From the NCBI RefSeq assembly GCF_032337115.1, contig NZ_JAVXZY010000002.1:558001-622000 (forward strand): 64,000 nt of DNA, given 5' to 3'. Below the pieces are notes generated by a model. The model was given only the letters and a program-made list of their open reading frames with translations, made no database searches and was not told the origin of the DNA. The first letter of the stretch is position 1. Each line of letters begins with the position of its first letter. The position numbers and the translations under genes are program-made. Shown one piece after another: positions 51,200-60,508 of the stretch. This DNA is from Roseateles_C aquae. GTDB lineage: Bacteria; Pseudomonadota; Gammaproteobacteria; Burkholderiales; Burkholderiaceae_C.

Positions 51200-52804
51200 T
51201 CACTCCCACTCGATCGTGGCAGGCGGCTTGCTCGACACGTCGTAGGTCACTCGGTTGATGCCGCGCACCTCATTGATGATGCGGCCGGAGGTACGCTTCA
51301 AGAGGCTGTAGGGCAGCTCGGCCCAATCGGCGGTCATGAAGTCGCTGGTCTGCACCGCGCGCAGCGCCACCACATAGTCGTAAGTGCGGCCGTCGCCCAT
51401 CACGCCAACACTCTTGACGGGCAGGAAGACGGTGAAGGCCTGGCTGGTCAGCTCGTACCAGGTCTTGCCGCTCGCCTCGTCGCGGGTGTTGCGCAGCTCT
51501 TCGATGAAGATGGCATCGGCACGACGCAGCAGGTCGGCGTATTCCTTCTTGACCTCGCCCAGGATGCGCACGCCCAGGCCGGGGCCCGGGAAGGGATGGC
51601 GATAGACCATCTCGGCGGGCAAGCCCAAAGCCACGCCCAATTCGCGGACTTCATCCTTGAACAGCTCACGCAGCGGTTCCAGCAGCTTCAGGCCCAGTTG
51701 CTCGGGCAGGCCGCCGACATTGTGATGGCTCTTGATCGTGGTGGCCTTCTTGGTCTTGGTGCCACCGCTCTCAACCACATCGGGGTAAATCGTGCCTTGC
51801 GCCAGGAAGCTGGCTCCCTTGTGCCCTTGCCCGCTGGCCTTGAGCTTCTCGGCTTCAGCCTTGAAGACATCGACGAACAGGCCGCCAATGATCTTGCGCT
51901 TCTTCTCCGGGTCGGTCACGCCGGCCAGCTGGCCAAGGAACAGTTCGCTGGCGTCAACGCGAATCACCTTCGCATGCAACTTGCCTTCGAACATCTCCAT
52001 CACCATATCGCCCTCGTTCAGGCGCAAGAGGCCGTGATCGACGAAGACGCAGGTCAGCTGGTCGCCGATGGCGCGATGAATCAGCGCCGCAGCGACCGAG
52101 GAGTCAACCCCGCCCGACAGGCCGAGGATGACTTCCTCATCGCCAACCTGCTCGCGAATCTTGGCGACCGCTTCCTCGATATAGCCTTCCATCACCCAGT
52201 CGCCCTGACAGCCGGCGATGTCGCGCACAAAGCGGGTCAGCAGCGCGGCGCCTTGAACGGTGTGCGTCACCTCAGGGTGGAACTGAACCGCGTAATAACG
52301 CTTTTCCTCATTAGCCATACCGGCGATCGGGCAGCTGGGCGTGGAGGCCATCAGCTTGAAGCCCGGCGGCATGGCAGTGACCTTGTCGCCATGGCTCATC
52401 CAGACCTTGAGCATGCCATGGCCCTCGGGCGTGGCGAAGTCCTGCAGGCCCTTGAGCAGCTCGGTGTGGCCATGGGCGCGCACCTCGGCATAACCGAACT
52501 CACGATGGTCGCTGGCCTCAACCTGGCCGCCCAGCTGCACCGTCATCGTGAACATGCCGTAGCAGATGCCCAGCACCGGCACACCCAGTTCCCAGACTGC
52601 CTGCGGCGCCCGCAGCTGATGGTCTTCATAGGTCGAGGCATGGCTGCCCGACAGGATGATGCCCTTGGGCGCGAAGCTGCGGATGAACTCGTCGCTGACG
52701 TCGTTCGGATGGATCTCGCAATAGACATGGGCTTCACGCACGCGGCGTGCGATCAGCTGCGTCACTTGGGAACCGAAGTCGAGGATCAGGATTTTGTCGT
52801 GCAT
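51200..52804 (-). CDS. guaA: GMP synthase (glutamine-hydrolysing)
   Basis: Converts XMP to GMP with glutamine-derived ammonia. [19 protein letters not shown] gives the family start and 534 residues; a GTG six codons earlier is not needed. GATase nucleophile region GICYGMFTM near 83 with HPEVTHT near 175, PP-loop [15 protein letters not shown] near 230 and the dimerisation C-terminus KPPATIEWE are present. Preceded by the MFS gene at 18 bases. Confidence 0.97.
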   Translation of the reverse strand: MHDKILILDFGSQVTQLIARRVREAHVYCEIHPNDVSDEFIRSFAPKGIILSGSHASTYEDHQLRAPQAVWELGVPVLGICYGMFTMTVQLGGQVEASDHREFGYAEVRAHGHTELLKGLQDFATPEGHGMLKVWMSHGDKVTAMPPGFKLMASTPSCPIAGMANEEKRYYAVQFHPEVTHTVQGAALLTRFVRDIAGCQGDWVMEGYIEEAVAKIREQVGDEEVILGLSGGVDSSVAAALIHRAIGDQLTCVFVDHGLLRLNEGDMVMEMFEGKLHAKVIRVDASELFLGQLAGVTDPEKKRKIIGGLFVDVFKAEAEKLKASGQGHKGASFLAQGTIYPDVVESGGTKTKKATTIKSHHNVGGLPEQLGLKLLEPLRELFKDEVRELGVALGLPAEMVYRHPFPGPGLGVRILGEVKKEYADLLRRADAIFIEELRNTRDEASGKTWYELTSQAFTVFLPVKSVGVMGDGRTYDYVVALRAVQTSDFMTADWAELPYSLLKRTSGRIINEVRGINRVTYDVSSKPPATIEWE

Positions 52805-52822
52805 GGTGTCTTCTTCACTCAC

Positions 52823-54103
52823 TCAGGAACCGGTGGCCGGCGCTTCAGCCACGGCGACGACCGGGGTCGCGCGGGCGAAATGGCGCCAGGCAAAAATCAG
52901 CGAAAGCGCCTGCAGGCAGGCACAGAAATAGAAAGGCAAGCCGATGCGCCAGTCGCCGGCCGGCAGATCGGCCACCAGCGTCATCAGCCCGGGGCCGATG
53001 ACCGGTGCGGCGACCGCCATCATGCTGTTCAGCGAGGAGATCGCGCCCATGGTCTCGCCTTGGTTGCGCGCATCGGCGGCATTGGAGATCAGGCTCTGGA
53101 TCGCCGGGCCGGCCGCATAGCCGAGCACGCCCACTCCAATGGCGGCATACATCATCCAGCCGGCGTTGGACCAGCCCCACAAGGCGTTCGTCAGCACTGA
53201 AGACGCCAGGCCCAGCAGGATGATGCTGCGCGGCGCCAGCCACTTCATGATGTGCTTGAGCAGCACGCCCTGCACCAGCACCGCCATCACGCCGACGGCG
53301 AACAGGCTGAGGCCGTTGTCGCGCGGACCCCAGCCGAATTTGTAGTGGGTGTAGAGCACCCAGCTGCTTTGCAGCACCATCTGCGCCAGGCCACTGAGCG
53401 CCACCACCCAGATCATCGGGCCCACGCCCTTCAACTGCCGCACGCGCGACAGCGAACTCAGCGGATTGACCTTGCGCCAATCAAAGGCGCGGCGGTGTTC
53501 CGGCTTGAGCGACTCCGGCAGCACAAACATGCCATAGCACCAGTTGACGATGGCCATGCTGCCGGCCACATAAAAGGGCAGATGCAAATCGATATCGCCC
53601 AGCAGGCCACCAATCACCGGGCCCAGGATGAAGCCCATGCCAAAGGCCGCGCCCAGCATGCCGAAGCGCTTGGCCCTGTCCTCGGGCGGCGTGATATCGG
53701 CCACATAGGCATTGGCCACGGCGGCATTGGCCTGCATGGCGCCGGAGAACAGGCGCACCGCCACCAGCATCCACAGTGCGGTGGCCATCGCCGTGACGAA
53801 AAAGCTCAGGGCCAGGCCGCAGAAGCCGATCAGCAGCACACGGCGGCGGCCATAGCGGTCAGACAGCGCGCCCAGAAAGGGCGAGCCAAAGAAGTTGGCC
53901 ACGCCGAATGCCAGCGCCACCAGTTGGTAGGCGTGCAGATGCTCGGCCGGCGTGCTCGCGAAACTGCCCACCAAGGGCGGCAGCACCGGAATGATCAGGC
54001 CGATGGAGATCATGTCGATCAACACCGCCACCATGATGAAGCCCATGCCGGCAGCCCGCGGCTTGCGGCCGGGGCTGTCAGCGATGGCTTGGGGATCAGT
54101 CAC
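52823..54103 (-). CDS. MFS transporter, TCR/Tet-like drug-efflux family
   Basis: A 426-residue protein with twelve predicted membrane helices. The MFS motif [15 protein letters not shown] lies near 77-90, with the inter-repeat loop ([20 protein letters not shown]) between helices 6 and 7. It belongs to the TetA-like DHA1 group; the substrate is unknown. It sits between guaB and guaA, but a strong terminator follows guaB, so it is probably transcribed with guaA rather than with guaB. Terminal Ala/Thr-rich tail. Confidence 0.9.
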   Translation of the reverse strand: MTDPQAIADSPGRKPRAAGMGFIMVAVLIDMISIGLIIPVLPPLVGSFASTPAEHLHAYQLVALAFGVANFFGSPFLGALSDRYGRRRVLLIGFCGLALSFFVTAMATALWMLVAVRLFSGAMQANAAVANAYVADITPPEDRAKRFGMLGAAFGMGFILGPVIGGLLGDIDLHLPFYVAGSMAIVNWCYGMFVLPESLKPEHRRAFDWRKVNPLSSLSRVRQLKGVGPMIWVVALSGLAQMVLQSSWVLYTHYKFGWGPRDNGLSLFAVGVMAVLVQGVLLKHIMKWLAPRSIILLGLASSVLTNALWGWSNAGWMMYAAIGVGVLGYAAGPAIQSLISNAADARNQGETMGAISSLNSMMAVAAPVIGPGLMTLVADLPAGDWRIGLPFYFCACLQALSLIFAWRHFARATPVVAVAEAPATGS

Positions 54104-54133
54104 TGCGTCTCCTTTGCGAGGCGGGCTTGAATG

Positions 54134-54159
54134 AAAAAGGGGGCGATGAACATCGCCCC
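54134..54159 (-). terminator. Terminator after guaB
   Basis: GGGGCGATG/CATCGCCCC, a 9-bp stem with a 2-base gap, followed on the reverse strand by CTTTTTC, 22 bases after the guaB stop. Confidence 0.85.
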
Positions 54160-54180
54160 GCCCCCTTCTTCACCTCAGGC

Positions 54181-55650
54181 TCATTCCGAACGGTAGTTCG
54201 GCGCCTCCTTGGTGATTTGCACATCGTGGACATGGCTTTCGCGCATGCCCGCCGAGGTGATCTCGACGAACTCAGCCTTGCTCTGCATGTCGGCAATCGT
54301 CGCGCAACCGCAGTAGTGCATCGAGGCCTTCAGGCCGCCGGCCATCTGGAAGATCACCTGCACCACCGAGCCCTTGTAAGGCACCTGGCCTTCGATGCCC
54401 TCGGGCACCAGCTTGGAGGTGTTGGGATTGTTGGCCGAGGTGTCCTGGAAGTAGCGATCGGCCGAACCCTTGGCCATGGCACCCATCGAGCCCATGCCGC
54501 GGTAGCTCTTGTAGGAGCGGCCTTGGTAGAGGATCAAATCGCCGGGAGCTTCCTCGGTGCCGGCAAAGGCGCCGCCCATCATCACGCAGTCCGCACCGGC
54601 GGCGATGGCCTTGGCCAGATCGCCCGAGTAGCGCACGCCGCCGTCGGCGATTACCGGTACGCCGGTGCCGCGCAAAGCCGTGGCCACGTTATCGATCGCG
54701 GTGATCTGCGGCACACCGACACCGGCAACGATGCGGGTGGTGCAGATCGAGCCCGGGCCGATACCGACCTTGACGCCATCGGCACCGGCTTCAACCAGCG
54801 CCAGCGCTGCTGCGCCGGTGGCGATATTGCCGCCGATCACGTCCACGCCGGGGAAGTTCTGCTTGACCCAGCGCACGCGTTCCAGCACGCCGGCGCTGTG
54901 GCCATGGGCGGTGTCGACGATCAGCGCATCGACACCGGCCTTGACCAGCAGGCTGACGCGCTCTTCGGTGTCGTCGCCAAAACCAACGGCGGCACCGACG
55001 CGCAGCTTGCCCTGGGCATCACGGGCGGCGTTGGGGAAGCTGGTCTGCTTGGTGATGTCCTTGACGGTCATCAGGCCACGCAGCTCGAAGGCATCGTTGA
55101 CGACAACCACACGCTCCAGCTTGTGCTTGTGCATCAGCGCCTTGGCTTCTTCCAGCGAGGCGCCTTCCTTGACCGTCACCAGCCGTTCGGCCGGCGTCAT
55201 CATCTCGCGCACCGGCAGATCCATGCGGGTCTCGAAGCGCAGATCGCGGCCGGTCACGATGCCGACGACTTTCTTGCCTTCCAGCACCGGGAAACCGGAC
55301 ACGCCATGCTGGCGCGACAACTCAACCACTTGGCGGACTGTCGCATCCGGCCTGATGGTGAAGGGCTCGCGAACAACGCCCGACTCATAACGCTTGACGC
55401 GGGCCACCTCGATGGCCTGCTGCTGCGCCGTCAGGTTCTTGTGCACGATGCCGATGCCACCCTCTTGCGCGATGGCAATGGCCAGGCGCGCCTCGGTGAC
55501 GGTGTCCATCGCAGCGGACACCAGCGGCAGATTCAGTTGGATATTGCGCGACAGACGGGTCGCAAGACTGGTGTCGCGGGGCAACACTTGGGAGAACGCT
55601 GGCACCAACAACACATCGTCGAAGGTGAGCGCTTTTCCTAGAAGGCGCAT
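54181..55650 (-). CDS. guaB: IMP dehydrogenase
   Basis: Oxidises IMP to XMP, the committed step to guanine nucleotides. The 489-residue protein shows [17 protein letters not shown] near 8, the tandem CBS domains (about 95-205), the catalytic loop [15 protein letters not shown] with Cys near 305 and the flap region [18 protein letters not shown] near 390. The ATG is followed by the standard N-terminus. A TATAAT box lies just upstream. guaA is further along on the same strand, separated by a terminator and the MFS gene. Confidence 0.97.
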   Translation of the reverse strand: MRLLGKALTFDDVLLVPAFSQVLPRDTSLATRLSRNIQLNLPLVSAAMDTVTEARLAIAIAQEGGIGIVHKNLTAQQQAIEVARVKRYESGVVREPFTIRPDATVRQVVELSRQHGVSGFPVLEGKKVVGIVTGRDLRFETRMDLPVREMMTPAERLVTVKEGASLEEAKALMHKHKLERVVVVNDAFELRGLMTVKDITKQTSFPNAARDAQGKLRVGAAVGFGDDTEERVSLLVKAGVDALIVDTAHGHSAGVLERVRWVKQNFPGVDVIGGNIATGAAALALVEAGADGVKVGIGPGSICTTRIVAGVGVPQITAIDNVATALRGTGVPVIADGGVRYSGDLAKAIAAGADCVMMGGAFAGTEEAPGDLILYQGRSYKSYRGMGSMGAMAKGSADRYFQDTSANNPNTSKLVPEGIEGQVPYKGSVVQVIFQMAGGLKASMHYCGCATIADMQSKAEFVEITSAGMRESHVHDVQITKEAPNYRSE

Positions 55651-55676
55651 GAGGGAGGCTCCAGACGCAAAGCGGC

Positions 55677-55682
55677 ATTATA
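55677..55682 (-). promoter_or_regulatory. -10 box of the guaB promoter
   Basis: TATAAT on the reverse strand 26 bases before the guaB start; a weak -35 (TTCAAG) at 17-base spacing. A GC-rich discriminator follows (GCCGC), typical for guanine-related stringent promoters. Confidence 0.65.
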
Positions 55683-55845
55683 CGGAACCGCGAGCACTCC
55701 TTGAATTTGCGCAAAAATTAGCTGCGCCGATGTGCCAAGCTCCGCACAATTCCTGACACTTGCACGCCCCGGGTACGGCGCCGGCCATTGTCACCGGCGC
55801 TACACTGAAACGAAGTCCATCGCGTTCAACGCCGCCCATCACGAC

Positions 55846-56391
55846 ATGCTCATCGCGCCCCGCCCCGCTCATCGCACCACATCGGCAGCCCTGCTCTGCA
55901 TCGGCCTGCTTGCATTGACGATGGCCCTGCCGGCGCAGGCGCAGTGGAAGTGGCGCGATGCCGGCGGCAAGATCCAGTACAGCGACCTCCCGCCGCCCAG
56001 CGGCGTGGCCGAGAAGGACATCCTGCAGCGCCCGCCAGGCCAGCGCCGCATCATCGTGGCGCCGGTGCCGGCGCCGGGCGCACAAGCCGCCAGCCAGGCC
56101 GCCTCGGCCGCGCAACCGGCTGAACGCGCCGCGTCCAAGCCTGACGCCGATCAGCAGGCCCGCCAGCGCCTGGAGCAGGAACTGCAATTGCGCCAAAAGG
56201 AAGAGCAGCGCAAGCAGGCCGAGATCCGCGCCGAGAACTGCAAGCGGGCGCGCAGCCAGCTGCAGTCGCTGGACAGCGGCATTCGCATCACCCGCACCGA
56301 TGACAAGGGCGAGATCAGCTATCTCGACGACAAGCAGCGCGCCGAGGAGGCCCGTCGTATTCGTGACTTGATCGGCAGCGACTGCCGCTGA
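55846..56391 (+). CDS. DUF4124 domain exported protein
   Basis: A 181-residue protein with a signal peptide (about 8-33, ALLCIGLLALTMALPAQAQ) and the DUF4124 start WKWRDAGGKIQYSDLPPPSG. A Gln/Arg/Glu-rich coiled-coil region (about 100-145) and a C-terminal RITRTDDKGEISYLDDKQRAEEA follow. These small periplasmic proteins of Betaproteobacteria have no established function. It is divergent from guaB and convergent with rnfH, 10 bases apart. The start Met immediately precedes the signal sequence. Confidence 0.85.
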   Translation: MLIAPRPAHRTTSAALLCIGLLALTMALPAQAQWKWRDAGGKIQYSDLPPPSGVAEKDILQRPPGQRRIIVAPVPAPGAQAASQAASAAQPAERAASKPDADQQARQRLEQELQLRQKEEQRKQAEIRAENCKRARSQLQSLDSGIRITRTDDKGEISYLDDKQRAEEARRIRDLIGSDCR

Positions 56392-56401
56392 TGCCGCGCG
56401 C

Positions 56402-56740
56402 TCAGCGCGTCGTCTTGCCGCCCAGCGGCCGATGGCGCGACACGATGCGCGTGCCGGTCGCCCGATAGCGCTGCCGGCGCGCCTCCTTGGGGTCGACCGT
56501 CAGCGCCCGATAGACCTCGATCCGGTCACGGTCACGCAGCGCGTGGTGCAAGGCCTGCTGGCGGCCCCAGACGCCGATGCGCAACTGCTCCAAGGGCAGC
56601 TCATTGCTGGCACCGAATTCGCCACAGCCGCGCAAGGCCGACTCAATCGTGGCGCCCAGCGGCAGGCTCAGCACACAGCGCCGCACGTCGCCGCGGCGCG
56701 GGCTCCACACCAGTTCGACGCTGATCTCAGCGCTGGCCAT
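56402..56740 (-). CDS. rnfH: RnfH family protein
   Basis: A 112-residue ubiquitin-like-fold protein: [52 protein letters not shown] and [23 protein letters not shown] match the RnfH/RatB family. Its ATG overlaps the ratA end by 14 bases. The function of RnfH is not clear; it is often beside ratA, as here. Confidence 0.9.
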   Translation of the reverse strand: MASAEISVELVWSPRRGDVRRCVLSLPLGATIESALRGCGEFGASNELPLEQLRIGVWGRQQALHHALRDRDRIEVYRALTVDPKEARRQRYRATGTRIVSRHRPLGGKTTR

Positions 56741-57188
56741 AGACCTGCTCGGCACGCGCCACGAAACGATCAACAAAGGTATTGGCCACCCGATCGAACA
56801 CCGGGCTGACCACCGCTTCCAGCGCTGCGCTGGAAAAGGCATAGCGCAGCTCGAACTCGATCTTGCAGGCCTTGGGCGGCTCGCCATTGGCGCCGGGCTT
56901 GCCCAGCGGCACAAACTGCCAGACGCCGTCAAGCAGAGAGAAGGGCCCGTCAATCAGCTGCATGCCGACGCGGCGATTGGTGTCGTGCTCGTTGCGGGTG
57001 GTGAAGGCGTGGCGCACGCCGGCATAGGCCAGGCCCAGTCGTGCGGTCATGCCTGCCTCGTGCGTTTCCAACACCTCGGCACGGTCGCACCAGGGCAGGA
57101 ACTCGGGATAGCGCTCGACGGCGGTCACCAACTCATACATCTCGGCCGGCGAGTACCACAGCAGAACAGACTTCTTGACGTGCTTCAT
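56727..57188 (-). CDS. ratA: RatA-type START domain protein
   Basis: A 153-residue protein beginning [20 protein letters not shown], the RatA/Coq10-like polyketide-cyclase (START) fold, with [18 protein letters not shown] and [25 protein letters not shown] C-terminal helix. E. coli RatA was reported to block 70S association, while the related Coq10 helps ubiquinone use; the role here is unassigned. The start at 57188 is conserved and lies 57 bases from the divergent smpB. Confidence 0.92.
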   Translation of the reverse strand: MKHVKKSVLLWYSPAEMYELVTAVERYPEFLPWCDRAEVLETHEAGMTARLGLAYAGVRHAFTTRNEHDTNRRVGMQLIDGPFSLLDGVWQFVPLGKPGANGEPPKACKIEFELRYAFSSAALEAVVSPVFDRVANTFVDRFVARAEQVYGQR

Positions 57189-57245
57189 ACAATGGCGGGA
57201 TTGTATTGGCGACAAGCTCGTCGCCCGCCCACCAGATTGAGCCCC

Positions 57246-57710
57246 ATGTCCATCGCTGAAAACCGACGCGCCCGATTCGAATACCACATTGAAGAAACGT
57301 TCGAGGCCGGCGTGGTGCTGGAAGGCTGGGAGGTCAAGGCCATCCGCGCCGGCCAGGTGCAGCTGACCGATGGCTATGTGCTGATCCGTGACGGCGAGCT
57401 GTTCCTAATCGGCTGCCGCATCAACCCGCTGCGCACCGCCTCCACCCACGTTCATCCGCAAGCCGACCGCACCAAGAAGCTGCTGATGAAGAAGGACGAG
57501 ATCCGCCGCCTGATTGGCAAGGTCGAGCAACGCGGCTTCACCCTGGTGCCCTTGAATCTGCACTACAAGGGCAGCCATGTGAAGGCCGATATCGCATTGG
57601 CCAAGGGCAAGGCCCAACACGACAAACGCGAAACCGAAAAGAAACGCGACTGGGAACGTGAAAAGGGCCGGCTGATGCGACATGTGGTCGCATCAAACCC
57701 GAAGGGTTGA
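57246..57710 (+). CDS. smpB: SsrA-binding protein SmpB
   Basis: Binds tmRNA for trans-translation and rescue of stalled ribosomes. The 154-residue protein starts [20 protein letters not shown] and contains [32 protein letters not shown] and [20 protein letters not shown]. The C-terminal tail, which in SmpB mimics the missing anticodon stem, is encoded from residue 140 by the first unit of an 80-bp tandem repeat and ends in [15 protein letters not shown]. The tail is somewhat longer than typical. The stop codon lies in unit 1. tmRNA itself was not seen in the window. Confidence 0.95.
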   Translation: MSIAENRRARFEYHIEETFEAGVVLEGWEVKAIRAGQVQLTDGYVLIRDGELFLIGCRINPLRTASTHVHPQADRTKKLLMKKDEIRRLIGKVEQRGFTLVPLNLHYKGSHVKADIALAKGKAQHDKRETEKKRDWEREKGRLMRHVVASNPKG

Positions 57711-58032
57711 GACCCGCAGGGGCGCGCCGGACGTTTCGCAAAAAGGGCCGGCTGATGCGACATGTGGTCGCATCCAACCCGAAGGGTTGAGGCCCGAAGG
57801 GACTCGCCGGAACTTTCACCAAAAGGGTCGGCTGATGCGACATGTGGTCGCATCCAACCCGAAGGGTTGAGACCCGCATGGACTCGCCGGACCTTTCGCA
57901 AAAAGGGCCGGCTGATGCGACATGTGGTCGCGTCCAACCCGAAGGGTTGAGGCCCGAAGGGACTCGCTGGAACTTTCACCAAAAGGGCCGGCTGATGCGA
58001 CATGTGGTCGCATCGAACCCGAGGGTTGAGGC
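57661..58032 (+). repeat. Tandem 80-bp repeat array (4.6 units) starting inside smpB
   Basis: Units start at 57661, 57741, 57821, 57901 and 57981 (last one partial, to about 58032), each exactly 80 bp. The first 50 bp of each unit copy the last 15 smpB codons plus stop. The last 30 bp alternate between two types: units 1 and 3 share GACCCGCA...TTTCGCA; units 2 and 4 share GGCCCGAAGGGACTCGC...TTTCACC. This implies a 160-bp higher-order period. Each unit contains two hairpins: GATGCGAC/GTCGCATC around ATGTG, and AACCC/GGGTT around GAA. No spacers exist, so this is not a CRISPR array. The array fills most of the 421-base gap before the deaminase gene; the last 100 bases (58033-58131) look unremarkable. 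Confidence 0.95.
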
Positions 58033-58131
58033 CATTGCAGCCTTGCCGGTGACCAAGCCCTCCGATCAGGCATTGCACCGGCGCGAGGTCAAGCAGGGAT
58101 ACTTGCAGGCCAACGACCCGGAGCCTCACGC

Positions 58132-59196
58132 ATGGCCGCCATCGACTTCTCCGCCATCCCCCGCAGCGCCCTGCCCGCCTTGCTGCAGGCGGCGCCCAAG
58201 GCCGAGTTGCATCTGCATATCGAAGGCTCACTGGAGCCCGAGCTGATGTTCGAACTGGCACAGCGCAATCACATCCAACTGTCCTACCCCGACGTCGCCA
58301 GCCTGCGCCAGGCCTATGCCTTCAGTAATCTGCAGAGTTTTCTGGACATCTACTACGCCGGCGCCTCGGTGCTGATCACCGCGGCAGACTTTGAAGCCAT
58401 GTGCTGGGCCTACTGCCAGCGCGCCGCGGCCGACGGCATCGTGCGTGCCGAGTTGTTCTTTGACCCGCAGACCCACACCGAGCGCGGCATCGCCCTGGCC
58501 ACCGTGCTGGAAGGCTTGCTGGCCGGCATCAAACGGGCCGAGCGCGAGCTGGGCCTGAGCCTGGATCTGATCCCCTGTTTCCTGCGCCATCTCAGCGAGG
58601 CCGAGGCGCTGCAGACGTTGCAAGCGCTGGAGCCTTTTCGTGAACAGATCATCGGCGTTGGCCTGGACAGCAGCGAACGTGGCCACCCGCCGCTGAAGTT
58701 TGCCCGCGCCTTTGCCGCGGCACGAGCCATGGGCCTGCATGTGGTGGCCCATGCAGGGGAAGAAGGGCCGGCCGCCTACATCTGGAGTGCGCTGGAAGAC
58801 CTGGGCGTCGAGCGCATCGACCATGGTGTGCGCTGCCTGGAAGACCCTGACCTGGTGGCCCATCTGCGGCAGCAGCGCATCCCGCTGACGGTCTGCCCGC
58901 TGTCCAACGTCAAGCTGCGCGTCTTCGACAAGCTGCAGGAGCACTGCCTGCCGCGTCTGCTCGACGAAGGCCTGATGGTGATGCTGAACTCGGACGACCC
59001 GGCCTACTTTGGCGGTTACCTGGGCGAGAACCTGCGCCAGTGCTTCGACGCCCTGCCACAACTCGGCGCCGAACAAGCCTACCGCCTGCTGCGCAACAGC
59101 CTGGAAGCCAGCTTTGCCACGGACGCCGACAAGCACACCTGGATTGCCCGGCTCGACGCCTGCTTTCTGGCCGCGGCCGGCCAGTCATCGCGTTAG
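58132..59196 (+). CDS. Adenine deaminase (adenosine-deaminase superfamily, type of P. aeruginosa PA0148)
   Basis: A 354-residue metal-dependent deaminase. Zinc ligands are His27 and His29 in AELHLHIEGSLEPELMF, with HAGEEGP near 207 and NSDDPAYFGGY near 286 (Asp pair). FLDIYYAGASVL near 70, FFDPQTHTERGI and LDSSERGHPP match the bacterial and fungal adenine deaminase subgroup rather than classical adenosine deaminase. A GGAG eight bases before the ATG sets the start. The product would be hypoxanthine plus ammonia. It overlaps the metC end by four bases (convergent). Confidence 0.9.
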   Translation: MAAIDFSAIPRSALPALLQAAPKAELHLHIEGSLEPELMFELAQRNHIQLSYPDVASLRQAYAFSNLQSFLDIYYAGASVLITAADFEAMCWAYCQRAAADGIVRAELFFDPQTHTERGIALATVLEGLLAGIKRAERELGLSLDLIPCFLRHLSEAEALQTLQALEPFREQIIGVGLDSSERGHPPLKFARAFAAARAMGLHVVAHAGEEGPAAYIWSALEDLGVERIDHGVRCLEDPDLVAHLRQQRIPLTVCPLSNVKLRVFDKLQEHCLPRLLDEGLMVMLNSDDPAYFGGYLGENLRQCFDALPQLGAEQAYRLLRNSLEASFATDADKHTWIARLDACFLAAAGQSSR

Positions 59197-60404
59197 GCTT
59201 TCGCCAACGTCGCGTTCAGCGCCTGCTCCAGGTCCGCGCGCAAATCGGCCTCGGCCTCCAGGCCGATGGCAAAGCGCACCAGCCGGCCAGCGGCGTAGGG
59301 CAGACCCAGCGAGCGGCTGCGGCTCATGTCATAGGGCACGGCCAGGCTCATTGGGCCAGCCCAGGAATAACCGATGCCGAACAGCTGCAGCGCGTCAACA
59401 AAGGCGTCCACGTCGGCGGCGCTGTACTCCGGCTTGAACACCACCGAGAACAGGCAGGCGGCACCGCCACTGCTCAAGGCTTGCCAATATTCATGTCCCG
59501 GTGAGCCCGGCAGCGCCGGGTGCAAAACCTGCGCCACCTCGGGGCGCGCCTGCATCCAGCGAGCCAGTGCGCGGGTGCTGGCGTCCTGCGCCCGGTAGCG
59601 CAGCTCCAGCGTAGGCAAGCCGCGCAGCACCAGTTCCACGTCGTTCTGACCCAGGCCATAGCCCAGATGCTCATGAGCATCATTCAGACGGTTATGCAGC
59701 TGGCCGTCGCGGGTGCAGACGGCGCCCATCAGCACATCCGCACCGCCGGAGGCGTATTTGGTCAGCGCCTGCATCGAGATGTCGACACCTAGGCCAGGAT
59801 GGCTCTGCGGCGCGATCTCAAAGGCGTTGAAGGCCACACCCGAGCCCCAGGTGTTGTCGATGGCGGTGATCACGCCGCCATGCGCCTTGCAGGCTTGCAG
59901 CAGGCCGATCAGGTCCGGGAATTCCAGCGTGATCGATCCGGCCGCCTCTAGCCAGACCAGCTTGGTCTTCTCACTGAGCAGGCCGGCAAAGGCCGCGGCG
60001 TCCAGTGGGTCGTAGTAGCGCCGGGTGATGCCGAACTGCGGCAGGAAGCCATCGCTCAGATAGCGGTTCTGGCCGTAGACGTTGTCCGGCACCAGCACCT
60101 CGTCGCCCGGGCGCAGCAGCCCCAGGCTGATCAGCGTGACCGCCGCCAGGCCGCTGGGCACCAGCAGGCACTGCTCGGCTCGCTCTAGACCAGCGATGCG
60201 CGCCGCCAGCGTGTACGAGGTGGGCGTGCCGTGCAGGCCGTAGCGATAGCTCAGGCCATCGCGAGGGCGCGGCTTGTGCAGGTCCGCCGTGTCCTTGAAC
60301 AGGACGGTCGAGGCCTTGTAGACGCCCACGGGAAAGGCATCCCAGCCCTCAGGCGCCACATAGGGATGATGAATCTGCTCGGTGCTGATCGCGTGCTTGC
60401 TCAA
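59193..60404 (-). CDS. metC: Cystathionine beta-lyase
   Basis: PLP enzyme that cleaves cystathionine to homocysteine, pyruvate and ammonia. The 403-residue protein has YRYGLHGTPTSYTLAARIAGLE near 52, PSGLAAVTLISLGLLRPGDEVLVPDNVYG near 85 and the PLP lysine region DISMQALTKYASGGADVLMG near 205, the gamma-family fold of the MetC type. Normal length. Function is by family; cystathionine gamma-synthase or related lyases are less likely. Confidence 0.9.
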   Translation of the reverse strand: MSKHAISTEQIHHPYVAPEGWDAFPVGVYKASTVLFKDTADLHKPRPRDGLSYRYGLHGTPTSYTLAARIAGLERAEQCLLVPSGLAAVTLISLGLLRPGDEVLVPDNVYGQNRYLSDGFLPQFGITRRYYDPLDAAAFAGLLSEKTKLVWLEAAGSITLEFPDLIGLLQACKAHGGVITAIDNTWGSGVAFNAFEIAPQSHPGLGVDISMQALTKYASGGADVLMGAVCTRDGQLHNRLNDAHEHLGYGLGQNDVELVLRGLPTLELRYRAQDASTRALARWMQARPEVAQVLHPALPGSPGHEYWQALSSGGAACLFSVVFKPEYSAADVDAFVDALQLFGIGYSWAGPMSLAVPYDMSRSRSLGLPYAAGRLVRFAIGLEAEADLRADLEQALNATLAKA

Positions 60405-60508
60405 GATTGGGCCTCGCTGGCAGGGCGCGAGGCCGGCGATGCGGGCTCGCGTGAATCAGAAAGCTCGCCGATACGGGCTGGCGCCGTGGCGCGCGCGCCC
60501 TTCGGGAA

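Noticed and set aside
57661..58032. CRISPR array
   Set aside because: Units are contiguous 80-bp copies with no unique spacers, and no cas genes are nearby.
57682..58246. Small open frames of 62 to 134 codons inside the repeat array
   Set aside because: They arise from the 80-bp period reading through units in shifted frames and repeat the SmpB tail; no independent start signal is seen.
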